From an uncultured Flavobacteriaceae bacterium (GTDB lineage: Bacteria; Bacteroidota; Bacteroidia; Flavobacteriales; Flavobacteriaceae): a stretch of 64,000 nt of DNA. A program made the translations under genes and the position numbers. Shown here piece by piece: positions 9,520-19,025 of this stretch. The notes beneath the pieces are model-generated. The model was not told where the DNA came from. It ran no database searches and saw only the letters and a program-made list of their open reading frames with translations. Numbering within the stretch: the first letter of the stretch is position 1; every line of letters starts with the position of its first letter. The DNA lies in NCBI GenBank assembly GCA_913065125.1, contig CAJYAG010000002.1, forward strand, positions 496,001-560,000, read 5' to 3'.

Positions 9520-10626
9520 ATGAAAAAAACTATTTTATCGATTTTAGCAATTGCAGCAATTGCTTTTTCAAACTGTACAACTTCTGATGATGAACCTACA
9601 ACAGGTTTTCAAGTAGACCCAACAAATTTTAAAGGAATCATTACACAAGGAACAGTCACTTTAGATGCAAGTGTAGAATACAATTTAACTGGTGGACTAG
9701 TGGTTGAAGAAGGAGCTAAATTAGTAATTCCTGCAGGAACTGTAATAAAAGCATCTGGAGGAACAAGTGCTTATATTGCTGTAGCTCAAGGAGCTCAAAT
9801 TTTTGTTGAAGGAACTGCAAATAATCCTGTGGTAATGACATCCTCTAAAGCTACTCCAGCACCAGCAGATTGGGGCGGATTGGTAATTTGCGGAAAGGCA
9901 CCAACAAACAAAGGAGCAACAGCAACCGCTGAAGTTTCTGATTTAACATATGGAGGAACAGTTGCAAATGACAATTCTGGATCAATCAGGTATTTAAGAG
10001 TAGAATATACAGGAGCAACGTTTAATGGTTCAAAAGAATTTAACGGAGTTTCTTTATTCGGTGTGGGTTCTGGAACAACTTTCGAATACGTGCAATCTTA
10101 TAATGGTGGTGACGACGGAATCGAATTTTTTGGAGGAACAGTTACAGGTAAATATTTAGTTTCTACAGGTTCTGGAGATGATTCAATTGATTTTGCTGAT
10201 GGATGGTCTGGAACTGGTGAATACTGGTACATAAGCAAAGGAACAAAAGCAGGAATTGAAGGTTCTAATAACGGTGATGACGGAAATGCTAGTCCAACAA
10301 CTACAGCAGTTTTAAGAAATATTTCAATTGTTGGTCCTGGCTCTGAAGGAGCATTATACATTAAAGAAGGTGGAGGACATTGGACAGCGTCTAATATTTA
10401 TACTTCAGGTTTTGATTTAGGAATTAAGATTAAATCAACCGATACTGCAGCAAACGATAATGTAAAAAATGGAAACATTGTATTTACAAACATTCAGTTT
10501 GATAATGTTACAACAAAACATGAATATACAGGAACAGAAACGTATTTTACTGAAGGTACAACTACAGGAGCTGGAAATGGAAAATTAGCACCAACTTGGA
10601 CAGCAGGTTGGGCAGTTGGTTTGTAA
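9520..10626 (+). CDS. Exported lipoprotein, probable beta-helix
   Basis: 368 aa with a lipoprotein signal (MKKTILSILAIAAIAFSNC, cysteine at 19) and an acidic stretch after it (TTSDDE), a combination seen in surface-exposed lipoproteins of Bacteroidota. The rest is rich in G, T, N and repeated short strands (GGLVVEEGAKLVIPAGTVI, GGDDGIEFFGG, GSGDDSIDFADG), as expected for a right-handed parallel beta-helix. There is no catalytic motif I can name. It follows the TonB receptor by 120 bp and ends in a strong terminator, so it may share regulation with the receptor. Confidence 0.75.
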   Translation: MKKTILSILAIAAIAFSNCTTSDDEPTTGFQVDPTNFKGIITQGTVTLDASVEYNLTGGLVVEEGAKLVIPAGTVIKASGGTSAYIAVAQGAQIFVEGTANNPVVMTSSKATPAPADWGGLVICGKAPTNKGATATAEVSDLTYGGTVANDNSGSIRYLRVEYTGATFNGSKEFNGVSLFGVGSGTTFEYVQSYNGGDDGIEFFGGTVTGKYLVSTGSGDDSIDFADGWSGTGEYWYISKGTKAGIEGSNNGDDGNASPTTTAVLRNISIVGPGSEGALYIKEGGGHWTASNIYTSGFDLGIKIKSTDTAANDNVKNGNIVFTNIQFDNVTTKHEYTGTETYFTEGTTTGAGNGKLAPTWTAGWAVGL

Positions 10627-10644
10627 AGTTTAGAATTAATTAGA

Positions 10645-10676
10645 GTAAAAAAGCAGGGGAAAACCTGCTTTTTTAC
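10645..10676 (+). terminator. Intrinsic terminator
   Basis: A 13-bp perfect stem GTAAAAAAGCAGG/CCTGCTTTTTTAC with a 6-base loop, ending in a T run, 18 bp after the lipoprotein stop codon. Confidence 0.85.
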
Positions 10677-10789
10677 TTTAAGCAATACTTAAAACCAATA
10701 TGTTACATTGTGAAAATTTCTCTGTAACGAAGAAAATAAAGAATTATTTTATATATTTAGGGATTAATTCAACCTTTAAACTTTTATAC

Positions 10790-11716
10790 ATGAAAAAAAA
10801 TTACTTTTTAACTTTAGTATTCATATTAATTTCGGCAATGTCTTTTGGACAAGTTATTCTAGCTGAAAACTTTTCTTATACTGATGGAAGTCTCGTTGGA
10901 AATAGTACCTGGGAAAACGTAAGTGGAACAGCAGGAAATTTTTTAGTTTCTTCAGGTAAAGCTGTTGTTCAACATGGTACTCCTGACGAGGATGTCAAAA
11001 TTCCATTTGCTTCAGTTTCAGGAGATATTTATGTAGCTTTTGATTTTTCTGTAGATGATTTGGGAGCTCCATACAAAGCTGGATCAGACTTTGAATATTT
11101 TACTCACTTAGGATTCAAAGCGAGAATGGATATTCAAACCGGAGGAAGCGGTGGTGACTATACCGTTGGAATTTCATCATCATCAAGTACAGCTGAAGCA
11201 AATTGGGCTACTGACTTAACATTTGGCCAAGTATATAGAGCAATTATAAAGTTTGACCAAGTAACTGGTACAGCTCAACTTTGGATTGACCCTACTGCTT
11301 CAACAGATACATCTATTTCTGGTACTGGAACAGGAGCAGCGACAATATTAAGTTTTGACCTAAGACAGTCTGATTCAGAAGAAAATGAAACTGTTCGAGT
11401 TGATGATTTAATGATAGGTCAGACTTTTGCTGATGTATTAGTATATTCTGACGCTACAGCATCAGTAGGAAAGAACACCATTGAAGGATTTTCTAGTTAC
11501 CCAAACCCAGTTAATAATGGATTGTTAACAGTAAGAACTTCAAACTCTAACGAAAAAGAAGTTTCTATTTATAGCGTTTTAGGAAAACGTGTTTTTCAAC
11601 AAAAATTCTCTGGAGCAACGAAGCAATTAAATGTTTCTCATATAAACTCTGGAATTTATATTATGAAAGTTCTTGAAGGAGATAAAGTGGCTACTAAAAA
11701 ATTAGTTATAGAATAA
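10790..11716 (+). CDS. Secreted protein with type IX sorting domain
   Basis: 308 aa from the ATG at 10790, which begins a clean signal peptide (MKKNYFLTLVFILISAMSFGQ); the longer open frame upstream is not needed. The middle (about 25-225) is a beta-rich, concanavalin-like domain (ENFSYTDGSLVGNSTWENVSG; DDLMIGQTF). The C-terminal about 75 residues are a type A Por secretion tail (SYPNPVNNGLLTV, SIYSVLGKRV, SGIYIMKVLEG, KKLVIE), so the protein is exported by the type IX system and anchored or released at the surface. The gene stands alone between two terminators. Ligand unknown. Confidence 0.88.
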   Translation: MKKNYFLTLVFILISAMSFGQVILAENFSYTDGSLVGNSTWENVSGTAGNFLVSSGKAVVQHGTPDEDVKIPFASVSGDIYVAFDFSVDDLGAPYKAGSDFEYFTHLGFKARMDIQTGGSGGDYTVGISSSSSTAEANWATDLTFGQVYRAIIKFDQVTGTAQLWIDPTASTDTSISGTGTGAATILSFDLRQSDSEENETVRVDDLMIGQTFADVLVYSDATASVGKNTIEGFSSYPNPVNNGLLTVRTSNSNEKEVSIYSVLGKRVFQQKFSGATKQLNVSHINSGIYIMKVLEGDKVATKKLVIE

Positions 11717-11736
11717 CTTTTGCAAGAAAACTATAT

Positions 11737-11768
11737 AAAAAAAAGCCTCGAATTTTCGAGGCTTTTTT
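11737..11768 (+). terminator. Intrinsic terminator
   Basis: Stem AAAAAGCCTCGA/TCGAGGCTTTTT with a short loop and T run, 20 bp after the type IX cargo gene. Confidence 0.85.
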
Positions 11769-11802
11769 ATTTTTAGTAACTTCACAGTAAAAATTTACTG
11801 CT

Positions 11803-12519
11803 ATGAATTTACATTTAAAACTAGAAAACATCTTATTTCTAGACATAGAAACGGTTCCACAAGAAGCATCTTGGAACTCAGTTTCTGAAATCACAAAACA
11901 ACTTTTTGATCAAAAAACCGCCTACCAACGTAAAGAAGAGTTTACTGCTGAAGAATTTTACGAACGAGCCGGAATTTGGGCTGAATTCGGAAAAATAATA
12001 TGTATTTCGGTGGGGTATTTTGTGAATCAAAAGAACGAAAAACAATTGCGTGTAAAATCGTTTTTTGGGGATGATGAAAAAGAGTTGTTAATAGACTTTA
12101 AGAGGCTATTAGACACACATTTTAACAAGAGCGAACATGTTTTGTGTGCCCACAACGGAAAAGAATTCGACTTTCCTTATATCGCAAGAAGAATGATTAT
12201 TCATCGAATTGAATTGCCAAAAAAACTGAATCTGTTTGGTAAAAAGCCATGGGAAATTCCGCACTTAGACACCATGGAATTATGGAAATTTGGAGATTAT
12301 AAACATTATTCTTCTTTAAAATTATTAACGTCTATTTTAGGAATTCCTTCTCCGAAAGATGACATTGATGGTAGCGAAGTTGCAAGCGTATATTACAAAG
12401 AGAAAGATTTAGATAGAATTGTTACGTATTGCGAAAAAGACACCATTGCTGTTGCGCAATTAGTATTGCGTTTTAATAATGAAGAATTGCTTGAAGAGTT
12501 TCAAATTGTAAGAGCTTAA
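11803..12519 (+). CDS. DEDD-type 3'-5' exonuclease (PolB-exo-like)
   Basis: 238 aa related to the proofreading domain of B-family polymerases but without a polymerase. Seen acidic motifs: LFLDIETVP (DxE, about 12), CAHNGKEFDFPYIARR (NxxxFD, about 108-118), HLDTMELW, and YCEKDTIAVAQL (YxxxD, about 206-210), giving the full DEDDy set. It should remove nucleotides from 3' DNA ends; its pathway is not known. It converges with the ABC-F gene, their stops abutting at 12519/12520 with no terminator visible between. Confidence 0.85.
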   Translation: MNLHLKLENILFLDIETVPQEASWNSVSEITKQLFDQKTAYQRKEEFTAEEFYERAGIWAEFGKIICISVGYFVNQKNEKQLRVKSFFGDDEKELLIDFKRLLDTHFNKSEHVLCAHNGKEFDFPYIARRMIIHRIELPKKLNLFGKKPWEIPHLDTMELWKFGDYKHYSSLKLLTSILGIPSPKDDIDGSEVASVYYKEKDLDRIVTYCEKDTIAVAQLVLRFNNEELLEEFQIVRA

Positions 12520-14388
12520 TTAGCCTTCTAATTTCATTGAAAGTTCTAACCAACGTTCTTCTTTTTGTTCTAAATCGAAAATAATTTTCTCTAATTCTTG
12601 TGATTTCTCGTTAATTTCTTCCGGAGAAATTTCGTTATTTGCAAACTGATGTTCTATATGAGTTTTCTTTTTCTCTAACTTAGCAATATCGTTTTCTAGC
12701 AAACCAAATTCTCTATTTTCGTTAAAACTTAATTTTCCTTTTGGTTTAGAAACAGTTTTTGTTACTTCTTTTTTTGATGAAGGGATATTCGGTTTTTCTT
12801 CTCTAGGTTTAGAATCTTCATAGGCTCTAAAATCTGAATAATTTCCCGGAAAATTTTCGATCACTCCTTCTCCCCTAAAAACAAAAAGAGAATCCATTAT
12901 TTTGTCCATAAAATACCTGTCGTGAGAAACTACTAATAAGTTTCCTGGGAAATCTAACAAGAAATTTTCTAAGACGTTTAAGGTTACAACATCTAAATCG
13001 TTTGTGGGTTCATCTAAAATTAAAAAGTTTGGATTCTGAATTAAAACCGCACATAAATACAAGCGTTTTTGTTCGCCTCCACTTAACTTTTCTACAAAAT
13101 CGTGTTGTTTTTTTCTATCAAATAAAAACCGCTCTAATAATTGACCAGCTGTAATTTTTCGTCCTTTGGTTAACGGAATAAATTCCCCAAATTCTCTAAT
13201 AACTTCAATTACTTTTTGTCCTTCTTTTATAACGATTCCACTTTGTGTATAATACCCAAATTTTACAGTTTCGCCTAGTACAACTTTACCGCCATCAACA
13301 GGGATTTTTTGCGTAATTACATTTAAAAAAGATGACTTTCCTGTTCCGTTTTTACCAATAATACCGATGCGCTCTCCACGTTTAAAAACGTATTCAAATC
13401 CGTCTAAAATTAATGTATCATCAAAAGATTTTTTAATTTTATGAAGTTCTAGAATTTTACTCCCTAAACGTTCCATATTAATCTCTAACTGAACTTGATG
13501 ATCTTGTCTTCTCTTGTGTGCTTTTTCTTTGATTTCGTAAAAATCATCAATTCTAGATTTAGATTTTGTGGTTCTAGCTTTTGGCTGACGACGCATCCAA
13601 TCTAGCTCTTTATTGTAGAGGTTTTTTGCTTTTTCTACCGTAGTTTGTTCTAGTGCAATTCGTTCTTCTTTTTTCTCTAAATAATACGAGTAATTGCCTT
13701 TATATCTGTATAATTTTCCGTGATCTAATTCAACAATTTCATTACAAACACGTTCTAAAAAATAACGATCATGCGTAACCATAAACAGCGTTATTTTTTC
13801 TTTAGCAAAGTAACTTTCTAACCATTCAATCATTTCTAAATCTAAATGATTTGTAGGTTCGTCTAAAATTAATAAATCGGGTTTATTAATTAAAATAGTT
13901 GCTAAAGCCAATCGTTTTTTTTGTCCACCAGAAAGCTCAGAAATCTTTTGATGTAAATTATCGAACTTTAATTTTGATAAAATTTGTTTGTATTGAGTAT
14001 CAAAATCCCAAGCATTGTGTTGTTCCATCAATTCAAAAGCCTTTTGATACGCTTCTGCATTTTCTGAATTTTCTAACGCTTTATTGTATTGCTCAATAAC
14101 TTGCAAGGTTTTGTTTTCTGAAGAAAAAACAACTTCTTTAATGGTAAGTGTTGGGTCTAACTCATCGTTTTGTGCTAAATACGAAATCTGAATTCCTTTT
14201 CTACTAATTACTTGTCCGGTATCCGGAATATCTAAACCTGCAATAATGTTTAAAATGGATGTTTTTCCACTTCCGTTTTTGGCAACAAATGCTACTTTTT
14301 GATCTTTGTTTATTCCAAAGGAAAGATCCTCAAAAAGAATTCTTTCGCCGTAAGATTTAGAGATATTTTCTACTGATAAGTAATTCAC
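12520..14388 (-). CDS. ABC-F ATPase, Uup-like
   Basis: A soluble tandem ABC protein of 622 aa with no membrane helices. Both nucleotide-binding domains are intact: Walker A GKNGSGKTS-type (KNGSGKTSILN, about 38) and GKNGTGKSSFLN (about 345), signatures LSGGQKKRLA and LSGGEQKRLYL, and Walker B LLILDEPTNHLD and FLILDEPTNDLD. A basic linker separates them (about 230-310), and the C-terminal about 80 residues form a coiled coil (LEKKKTHIEHQFA...). This tail is typical of Uup, which binds branched DNA/ribosomes. Role in translation or in limiting transposon excision is by family analogy. Confidence 0.9.
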   Translation of the reverse strand: MNYLSVENISKSYGERILFEDLSFGINKDQKVAFVAKNGSGKTSILNIIAGLDIPDTGQVISRKGIQISYLAQNDELDPTLTIKEVVFSSENKTLQVIEQYNKALENSENAEAYQKAFELMEQHNAWDFDTQYKQILSKLKFDNLHQKISELSGGQKKRLALATILINKPDLLILDEPTNHLDLEMIEWLESYFAKEKITLFMVTHDRYFLERVCNEIVELDHGKLYRYKGNYSYYLEKKEERIALEQTTVEKAKNLYNKELDWMRRQPKARTTKSKSRIDDFYEIKEKAHKRRQDHQVQLEINMERLGSKILELHKIKKSFDDTLILDGFEYVFKRGERIGIIGKNGTGKSSFLNVITQKIPVDGGKVVLGETVKFGYYTQSGIVIKEGQKVIEVIREFGEFIPLTKGRKITAGQLLERFLFDRKKQHDFVEKLSGGEQKRLYLCAVLIQNPNFLILDEPTNDLDVVTLNVLENFLLDFPGNLLVVSHDRYFMDKIMDSLFVFRGEGVIENFPGNYSDFRAYEDSKPREEKPNIPSSKKEVTKTVSKPKGKLSFNENREFGLLENDIAKLEKKKTHIEHQFANNEISPEEINEKSQELEKIIFDLEQKEERWLELSMKLEG

Positions 14389-14505
14389 TATAAAAAGTTT
14401 TTACAAAGAACCTAAAAACTAATCAAACTATAAGAGGTTTTAGGCAATTTATCTTTTAAGAAATATTATAAATACTATCTTGCAACGTTATTAGTTATAA
14501 TTCTA

Positions 14506-15459
14506 ATGAAATTAAGCGTTACTTCTTTTTTCTTACTTCTTTTTTTGTGGAATCCAATTGCGGGATTTTCACAAGATAGCATTCCTATTTCACCAAATTT
14601 AAAAGAGGAAAATTTTTTAAAATTTCAAGATCATTTTTTTAAAGCTTTGGCACAAAAAGCCATTTATAACTATAGAGTTGCCATAGAAAATCTAGAAAAA
14701 TGCAACGAGTTAAAACCAAATGATGTTTCGGTATTGTTTGAGCTTTCTAAAAATTATTTGATGATGAAACGCTTTTTAGAAGCAGAACAATATGCACTGC
14801 AAGCTTTAAAAATTGAGCCTAAAAATTATTGGGTTTTAGAACATTTAGGAAAAATATATTTGGCATCTAGCAATATTAAAAGCGCGATTGTAATTCAAGA
14901 AAAAATTGTAAAAATCAATCCGAAAGGAAGAGAAAAATTAGTGTATTTATATTTTCAAAACAATCAACTAGAAAAAGCAAAAATACTGCTGAATGATTTA
15001 GAAAAAACAAATCAATTAACACCGGGTTTAATTCATTTAAGAAAAGAGTTTGTAAAATCTACTGTTGCAACAAAAATCGAAAAAGTAAAAGGTTTGCCAG
15101 AATTTATTAAAGAATTTGAATCTGATAAAAGTTTTGAGGCGCTTTATAAAATATTAACTTTGTCGGCAAATACCAACACCAATGTTTTGCTGTCTTATAG
15201 TCAGATTGGTTTAGAGTTGTTTCCTGCGCAAGCTTTTGTTTATTTAATGAATGCAAAAGCGTTAAATCAGAGTAATAACTTTGAAAAAGCAATTGAACAA
15301 CTATCAAACGGAATAGATTTTGTGATTGATGATCATAATTTAGAAGCCGATTTTTACGAAGAACTTGCCATAAGTTATGGTAAATTAGGAAACAAAAAAG
15401 AAGCAATAAAAAACAAAAATAAAGCGTTAGCATTACGTAAAAAAGAAGAACAAAAATGA
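14506..15459 (+). CDS. Exported TPR protein
   Basis: 317 aa with a signal peptide (1-23, ...AGFSQ) followed by tetratricopeptide repeats: the clearest are at about 45-78 (YRVAIENLEKCNELKPND), 79-112 (FLEAEQYALQALKIEPKN), 113-146, and 245-310 (EKAIEQLSNGIDF; KEAIKNKNKALALRK). It overlaps the DUF4292 lipoprotein gene by 4 bp (ATGA) and forms a three-gene operon with it and the EnvC-like gene. This context suggests a periplasmic adaptor in envelope assembly. Confidence 0.85.
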   Translation: MKLSVTSFFLLLFLWNPIAGFSQDSIPISPNLKEENFLKFQDHFFKALAQKAIYNYRVAIENLEKCNELKPNDVSVLFELSKNYLMMKRFLEAEQYALQALKIEPKNYWVLEHLGKIYLASSNIKSAIVIQEKIVKINPKGREKLVYLYFQNNQLEKAKILLNDLEKTNQLTPGLIHLRKEFVKSTVATKIEKVKGLPEFIKEFESDKSFEALYKILTLSANTNTNVLLSYSQIGLELFPAQAFVYLMNAKALNQSNNFEKAIEQLSNGIDFVIDDHNLEADFYEELAISYGKLGNKKEAIKNKNKALALRKKEEQK

Positions 15460-16229
15460 AATTTTTTAGAGTTGTAATCATTTTAATGTTAGCATTTACT
15501 TCATGTAAATCTAGCAGAACAGCAATTGGTAGTTCTGCTGATATAAAATCAATTTCGGCAAAGAAAGTTTCTAAAAAACACCTCCAAAACAAATTTCATA
15601 AAAACACAGTAGAAGCAAGACTTAAAGTTGCCTATAAAGACAATAAAAACGACGAAAGCTTAACGGTAAAATTACGAATAGATAAAGACAAGGTTATTTG
15701 GTTAAATGCTACTTATTATGGTGTAATTGCAGCACGAGTTAAAATAACACCCAATTCTGTTAGTTATTACGAAAAAATAAATAGAACCTACTTTAAAGGT
15801 AATTTTGACTTGCTAGAAAAAATGTTAGGAACGGAAGTGAATTTTACACAATTGCAAAATTTATTATTAGGACAAACAATTTTTGATTTGAATGCTCAAA
15901 AATACAAAGCTGTTGTAGATAATAACGCGCATTTATTAATTCCTGTAGAGCAAAAAGCATTGTTCGATATTTTGTTTTGGATTAATCCAATTCACTTTAA
16001 ATTAGACAAGCAAGAGTTGTATAATTCACAAAAAAATCAATCCTTAAAAGTAGCTTATAAAAGATATACAACAACAGACGGAGAAGTGTTTCCGAAGAAT
16101 ATCGAAATTAGAGCATTTGGTAATAACAGCTTTACAAATATTGATATAGAATATAGATCGGTTATTTTTAATAAAAAGTTTTCTACACCTTTTAAAGTAC
16201 CCAACGGATATAAACAAGTTGTTTTTTAA
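15456..16229 (+). CDS. DUF4292 lipoprotein
   Basis: 257 aa with a lipobox (LAFTSC, Cys 17). The body matches the DUF4292 family of Bacteroidota, an LolB/LolA-like half-barrel (LKVAYKDNKNDESLTVKLRIDKDKVIWLN-type strand pattern; YYEKINRTYFKGNFDLL; LLGQTIFDLNAQKY), suggesting that it handles a lipid or lipoprotein at the outer membrane. It is translationally coupled on both sides: a 4-bp overlap upstream and a TAATG overlap with the EnvC-like gene. Function by fold analogy only. Confidence 0.8.
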   Translation: MKFFRVVIILMLAFTSCKSSRTAIGSSADIKSISAKKVSKKHLQNKFHKNTVEARLKVAYKDNKNDESLTVKLRIDKDKVIWLNATYYGVIAARVKITPNSVSYYEKINRTYFKGNFDLLEKMLGTEVNFTQLQNLLLGQTIFDLNAQKYKAVVDNNAHLLIPVEQKALFDILFWINPIHFKLDKQELYNSQKNQSLKVAYKRYTTTDGEVFPKNIEIRAFGNNSFTNIDIEYRSVIFNKKFSTPFKVPNGYKQVVF

Positions 16230-17446
16230 TGAAACCTTTTAACCTTTTTTTCTGTGTTTTTCTGATTGCGTTATTTTCTAATATTGCTACTTCTCAGGCG
16301 CAAACAAGAAAAGAATTAGAAGAAAAAAGAAAAAAGTTAAAGCAAGAAATTCTTCAAGTTAACAAGTTGCTGTTTACAGAACAAAAGAAAGAAAAAAATG
16401 CTTTAGATGCCTTAGAAGATCTTAATCAGAAAATAGCAACTAGAGCAGATTATATTGCATCTATCAATAAAGAAGTGGCGCTTTTATCATCAGAAATAAG
16501 GCAAAACGAAAAAAGAATTTCAAAACTTACTAAGCAACTTACTTCTTTAAAGAAAGATTATGCCGATATGATTTTTAAATCATACAAAAGCAAATCTAAA
16601 CAAAGTCAGTTGTTGTTTTTAATGTCTTCAGAGAGTTTTCAGCAAGCCTATAAGCGTGTTCAGTATATGAAACAATATACTAAGTTTAGAAAAAAACAAG
16701 GACAAGAAATTGTTTTACAAACGGATGTAATAAAAAAACTAAACGATTCGCTTTTATATACAAAACAAGCAAAAGACACGTTGATAAAAGCAGAAACGGA
16801 AGAGCAACAAAAAATTGAAATTGATAAAAAAAACAAAGAAAAATTAGTTTCTCAAATCAAAAGAAAAGAAAAACAATACATCAGAGAAATAAATGCAAAG
16901 CAAAAAGAAGAACGTAAAATTGCTGCTCAGATAGATAAAATTATTAAAGACGCTATTGCTAAATCGAATGCAAAAAAAGGAAATAAAAAATCTACCAGCT
17001 TTGCACTAACTCCAGAAGCAAAAGCCTTAGCATTAAAATTTGAACAAAACAAAGGAAAACTACCTTGGCCAGTAAAAAGCGGATTGGTTGTTCGTAGATT
17101 TGGAAAACAATCGCACCCAACATTACGTGGAATTACAATTACAAGTTCTGGGTTACATATTGCCACAGAACAAGGTGCAACAGCTCAAAGTGTTTTTAAC
17201 GGAAAAGTATTGGCAATACAAGTTTTATCTGGCGGAAGAAAAGCCATTTTAATTCAGCACGGAAATTACATTACAACCTATAATAACTTAGAATCGTTAA
17301 CGGTAAATAAAGGCGATAACGTTGTAACGGGACAAGTTTTAGGGAAAATATTTACCAATAAAGTTACTGGAAAAACAACATTAGTTTTTGTGTTACACAG
17401 AGAAACACAACGACAAAACCCATCAAGTTGGTTGCTAAAAAGGTAA
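16229..17446 (+). CDS. EnvC-like murein hydrolase activator (degenerate LytM)
   Basis: 405 aa: signal peptide (1-24, SQAQ), a long coiled coil (about 25-250, rich in K, E, Q), then an M23/LytM domain (about 285-400). The zinc ligands of active LytM enzymes are missing: the HxxxD position reads SGLHIATEQG and the HxH position reads FVLHRETQ. This is the pattern of EnvC, which does not cut peptidoglycan but activates amidases at the division site. It is the last gene of the TPR-DUF4292-envC operon. Confidence 0.85.
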   Translation: MKPFNLFFCVFLIALFSNIATSQAQTRKELEEKRKKLKQEILQVNKLLFTEQKKEKNALDALEDLNQKIATRADYIASINKEVALLSSEIRQNEKRISKLTKQLTSLKKDYADMIFKSYKSKSKQSQLLFLMSSESFQQAYKRVQYMKQYTKFRKKQGQEIVLQTDVIKKLNDSLLYTKQAKDTLIKAETEEQQKIEIDKKNKEKLVSQIKRKEKQYIREINAKQKEERKIAAQIDKIIKDAIAKSNAKKGNKKSTSFALTPEAKALALKFEQNKGKLPWPVKSGLVVRRFGKQSHPTLRGITITSSGLHIATEQGATAQSVFNGKVLAIQVLSGGRKAILIQHGNYITTYNNLESLTVNKGDNVVTGQVLGKIFTNKVTGKTTLVFVLHRETQRQNPSSWLLKR

Positions 17447-17447
17447 T

Positions 17448-17957
17448 TTAATTAAATAAAGCTTTTAATTCGGTTGCTTTATTTGGCTCTAATTTTCCTG
17501 ATAAAATTAAACTCAATTGCTTTCTTCTTAAGGCGCCATCAAAACGTTCTTTTTCTAATGTTGTTTCAGGAATAACTTGCGGAACAGGAACTGGACTTCC
17601 AGTTTCATCAACAGCAACAAAGGTGTAAATTCCTTCGTTTACTCTTGCTCTTTCTCCAGATTCTCGGTCTTCAATCCAAACATCCACATAGATTTCCATA
17701 GAAGATTTAAAAGCTCTAGAAACCTTTGCTTCTACTGTAACCACGCTTCCAACTGGAACCGCTTTTGTAAATGCAACGTGATTTACAGATGCAGTAACAA
17801 CAATTCTTCTAGAATGACGACGAGCAGCAATACTACAAGCACGATCCATTCTTGCCAGAATTTCTCCACCAAATAAATTATTTAAAGGATTTGTTTCGCC
17901 TGGTAAAACCATATCTGTTAAAACAGTTAATGATTCTTTTGGAGTTTTTGAATGCAT
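17448..17957 (-). CDS. Acyl-CoA thioesterase, hotdog fold
   Basis: 169 aa of the YciA/BFIT cytosolic acyl-CoA hydrolase family. Seen are NPLNNLFGGEILARMDRACSIAARRHS (the hotdog helix with the active-site region), VTASVNHVAFTKAVPVGSVVTVEAKV, and SMEIYVDVW. A single-domain protein, normal length. It stands alone, converging with the EnvC operon with only 1 bp between stops. Substrate chain length unknown. Confidence 0.88.
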   Translation of the reverse strand: MHSKTPKESLTVLTDMVLPGETNPLNNLFGGEILARMDRACSIAARRHSRRIVVTASVNHVAFTKAVPVGSVVTVEAKVSRAFKSSMEIYVDVWIEDRESGERARVNEGIYTFVAVDETGSPVPVPQVIPETTLEKERFDGALRRKQLSLILSGKLEPNKATELKALFN

Positions 17958-18038
17958 TAGAATAGAAATTTAAATTTTCCGCAAAGATAAGCAATAAGAG
18001 ATGAATCTTATTGTGATATTCGTCTTAAAAAAGTGATT

Positions 18039-18947
18039 TTACTGTAGTTTCTTTATAAACATCCAAGCATCTTCAGAATATGTATCTCTGATTTTTTCTA
18101 GATTTTTATAAGCTTCCGCTCTGGTTTCGAAACTAGCATACGTTACTTGCGTTAAGCCCCATTTATTTTTTCCAATAATTTCTGCTTTAAAGCCTTTTGC
18201 TTTTAATTGCTTTAGTTTTTTTACTGCATTTTCAGGAAACTCAAACGCACCAGCTATAATATGAAAGTTTTTAGGTGTTTCTTTTGCAACATTTAATTGA
18301 ATTGTTGGTAATGGATCTCCAATTACAAAAGTTGCAGATTGTATTTTTTTCTCAAGATCTTGTTGCTGTTTTGCGTACTGTTCTTTTAATTGATTGTTTT
18401 GATAGCCGTTCCAACCAATTGTACCAACAGTTAAAAATATGGCAGCTGCTGCTGCGTATTTTATAAATCGTGATGATGATTTTTTAGCAACAACGGGTGT
18501 TAATTTTGTTGCTTGTTGTTGATATTCTAAACGTTTTACTGCAGGAGAACTTAAAGCGTTCATTCCAAACGTTTCAATCAAATAATTTGATTCTGAATTG
18601 GGTTCAAAGATCAGTTGATTTTCTTTATTTAAAGACAAACTACCAACTTTACCAATAACAACAGCTTCCGTTTTTAATTGCGTATTCCAAGCGTTTACAA
18701 CTTCACTAATCTTTTCTAATGCTTTTTCAAAAGAAATATTTTCTGATGAAGCAATATGATTGGCTAACAACCCATCATTATTTTTTAAATGCGCATTGAA
18801 CGTAACTTGTTTTGTAGGCGGATAAAAGGTGTGTGAAAAATGATTCACTTTTGCCGAAATAGCATTGGTTACAAAACCTCCAAAATCTGGAATAATTACG
18901 CAATCGTATCTGTATAATAAATCGTTGATGTAGCTGGTTAAAGTCAT
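18039..18947 (-). CDS. HU-CCDC81 and SPOR domain membrane protein
   Basis: 302 aa: an N-terminal HU-like CCDC81 prokaryotic domain (about 1-125, YINDLLYRYDCVIIPDFGGFV, VGSLSLNKENQLIFEP), one transmembrane helix (about 162-178, YAAAAAIFLTVGTIGWNG), a short coiled coil, and a C-terminal SPOR domain (about 225-302, FHIIAGAFEFPENAVKKLKQL) that binds denuded peptidoglycan. Probably links an internal partner to septal or cell-wall peptidoglycan. It is divergent from dprA. Confidence 0.85.
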   Translation of the reverse strand: MTLTSYINDLLYRYDCVIIPDFGGFVTNAISAKVNHFSHTFYPPTKQVTFNAHLKNNDGLLANHIASSENISFEKALEKISEVVNAWNTQLKTEAVVIGKVGSLSLNKENQLIFEPNSESNYLIETFGMNALSSPAVKRLEYQQQATKLTPVVAKKSSSRFIKYAAAAAIFLTVGTIGWNGYQNNQLKEQYAKQQQDLEKKIQSATFVIGDPLPTIQLNVAKETPKNFHIIAGAFEFPENAVKKLKQLKAKGFKAEIIGKNKWGLTQVTYASFETRAEAYKNLEKIRDTYSEDAWMFIKKLQ

Positions 18948-19025
18948 AAAAACAAAGTTAGTATTTTTTTGTAAAAAAAACGAATGTGATTAGAAACTTA
19001 TCAACAAAAAATTATTGTATATTGA

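Noticed and set aside
10700-10789. N-terminal extension of the type IX cargo protein
   Set aside because: The signal peptide begins at the ATG at 10790; the extension would hide it.
15107-15592. 161-codon minus-strand frame
   Set aside because: Lies wholly across the TPR and DUF4292 genes, which are clearly real and translationally coupled.
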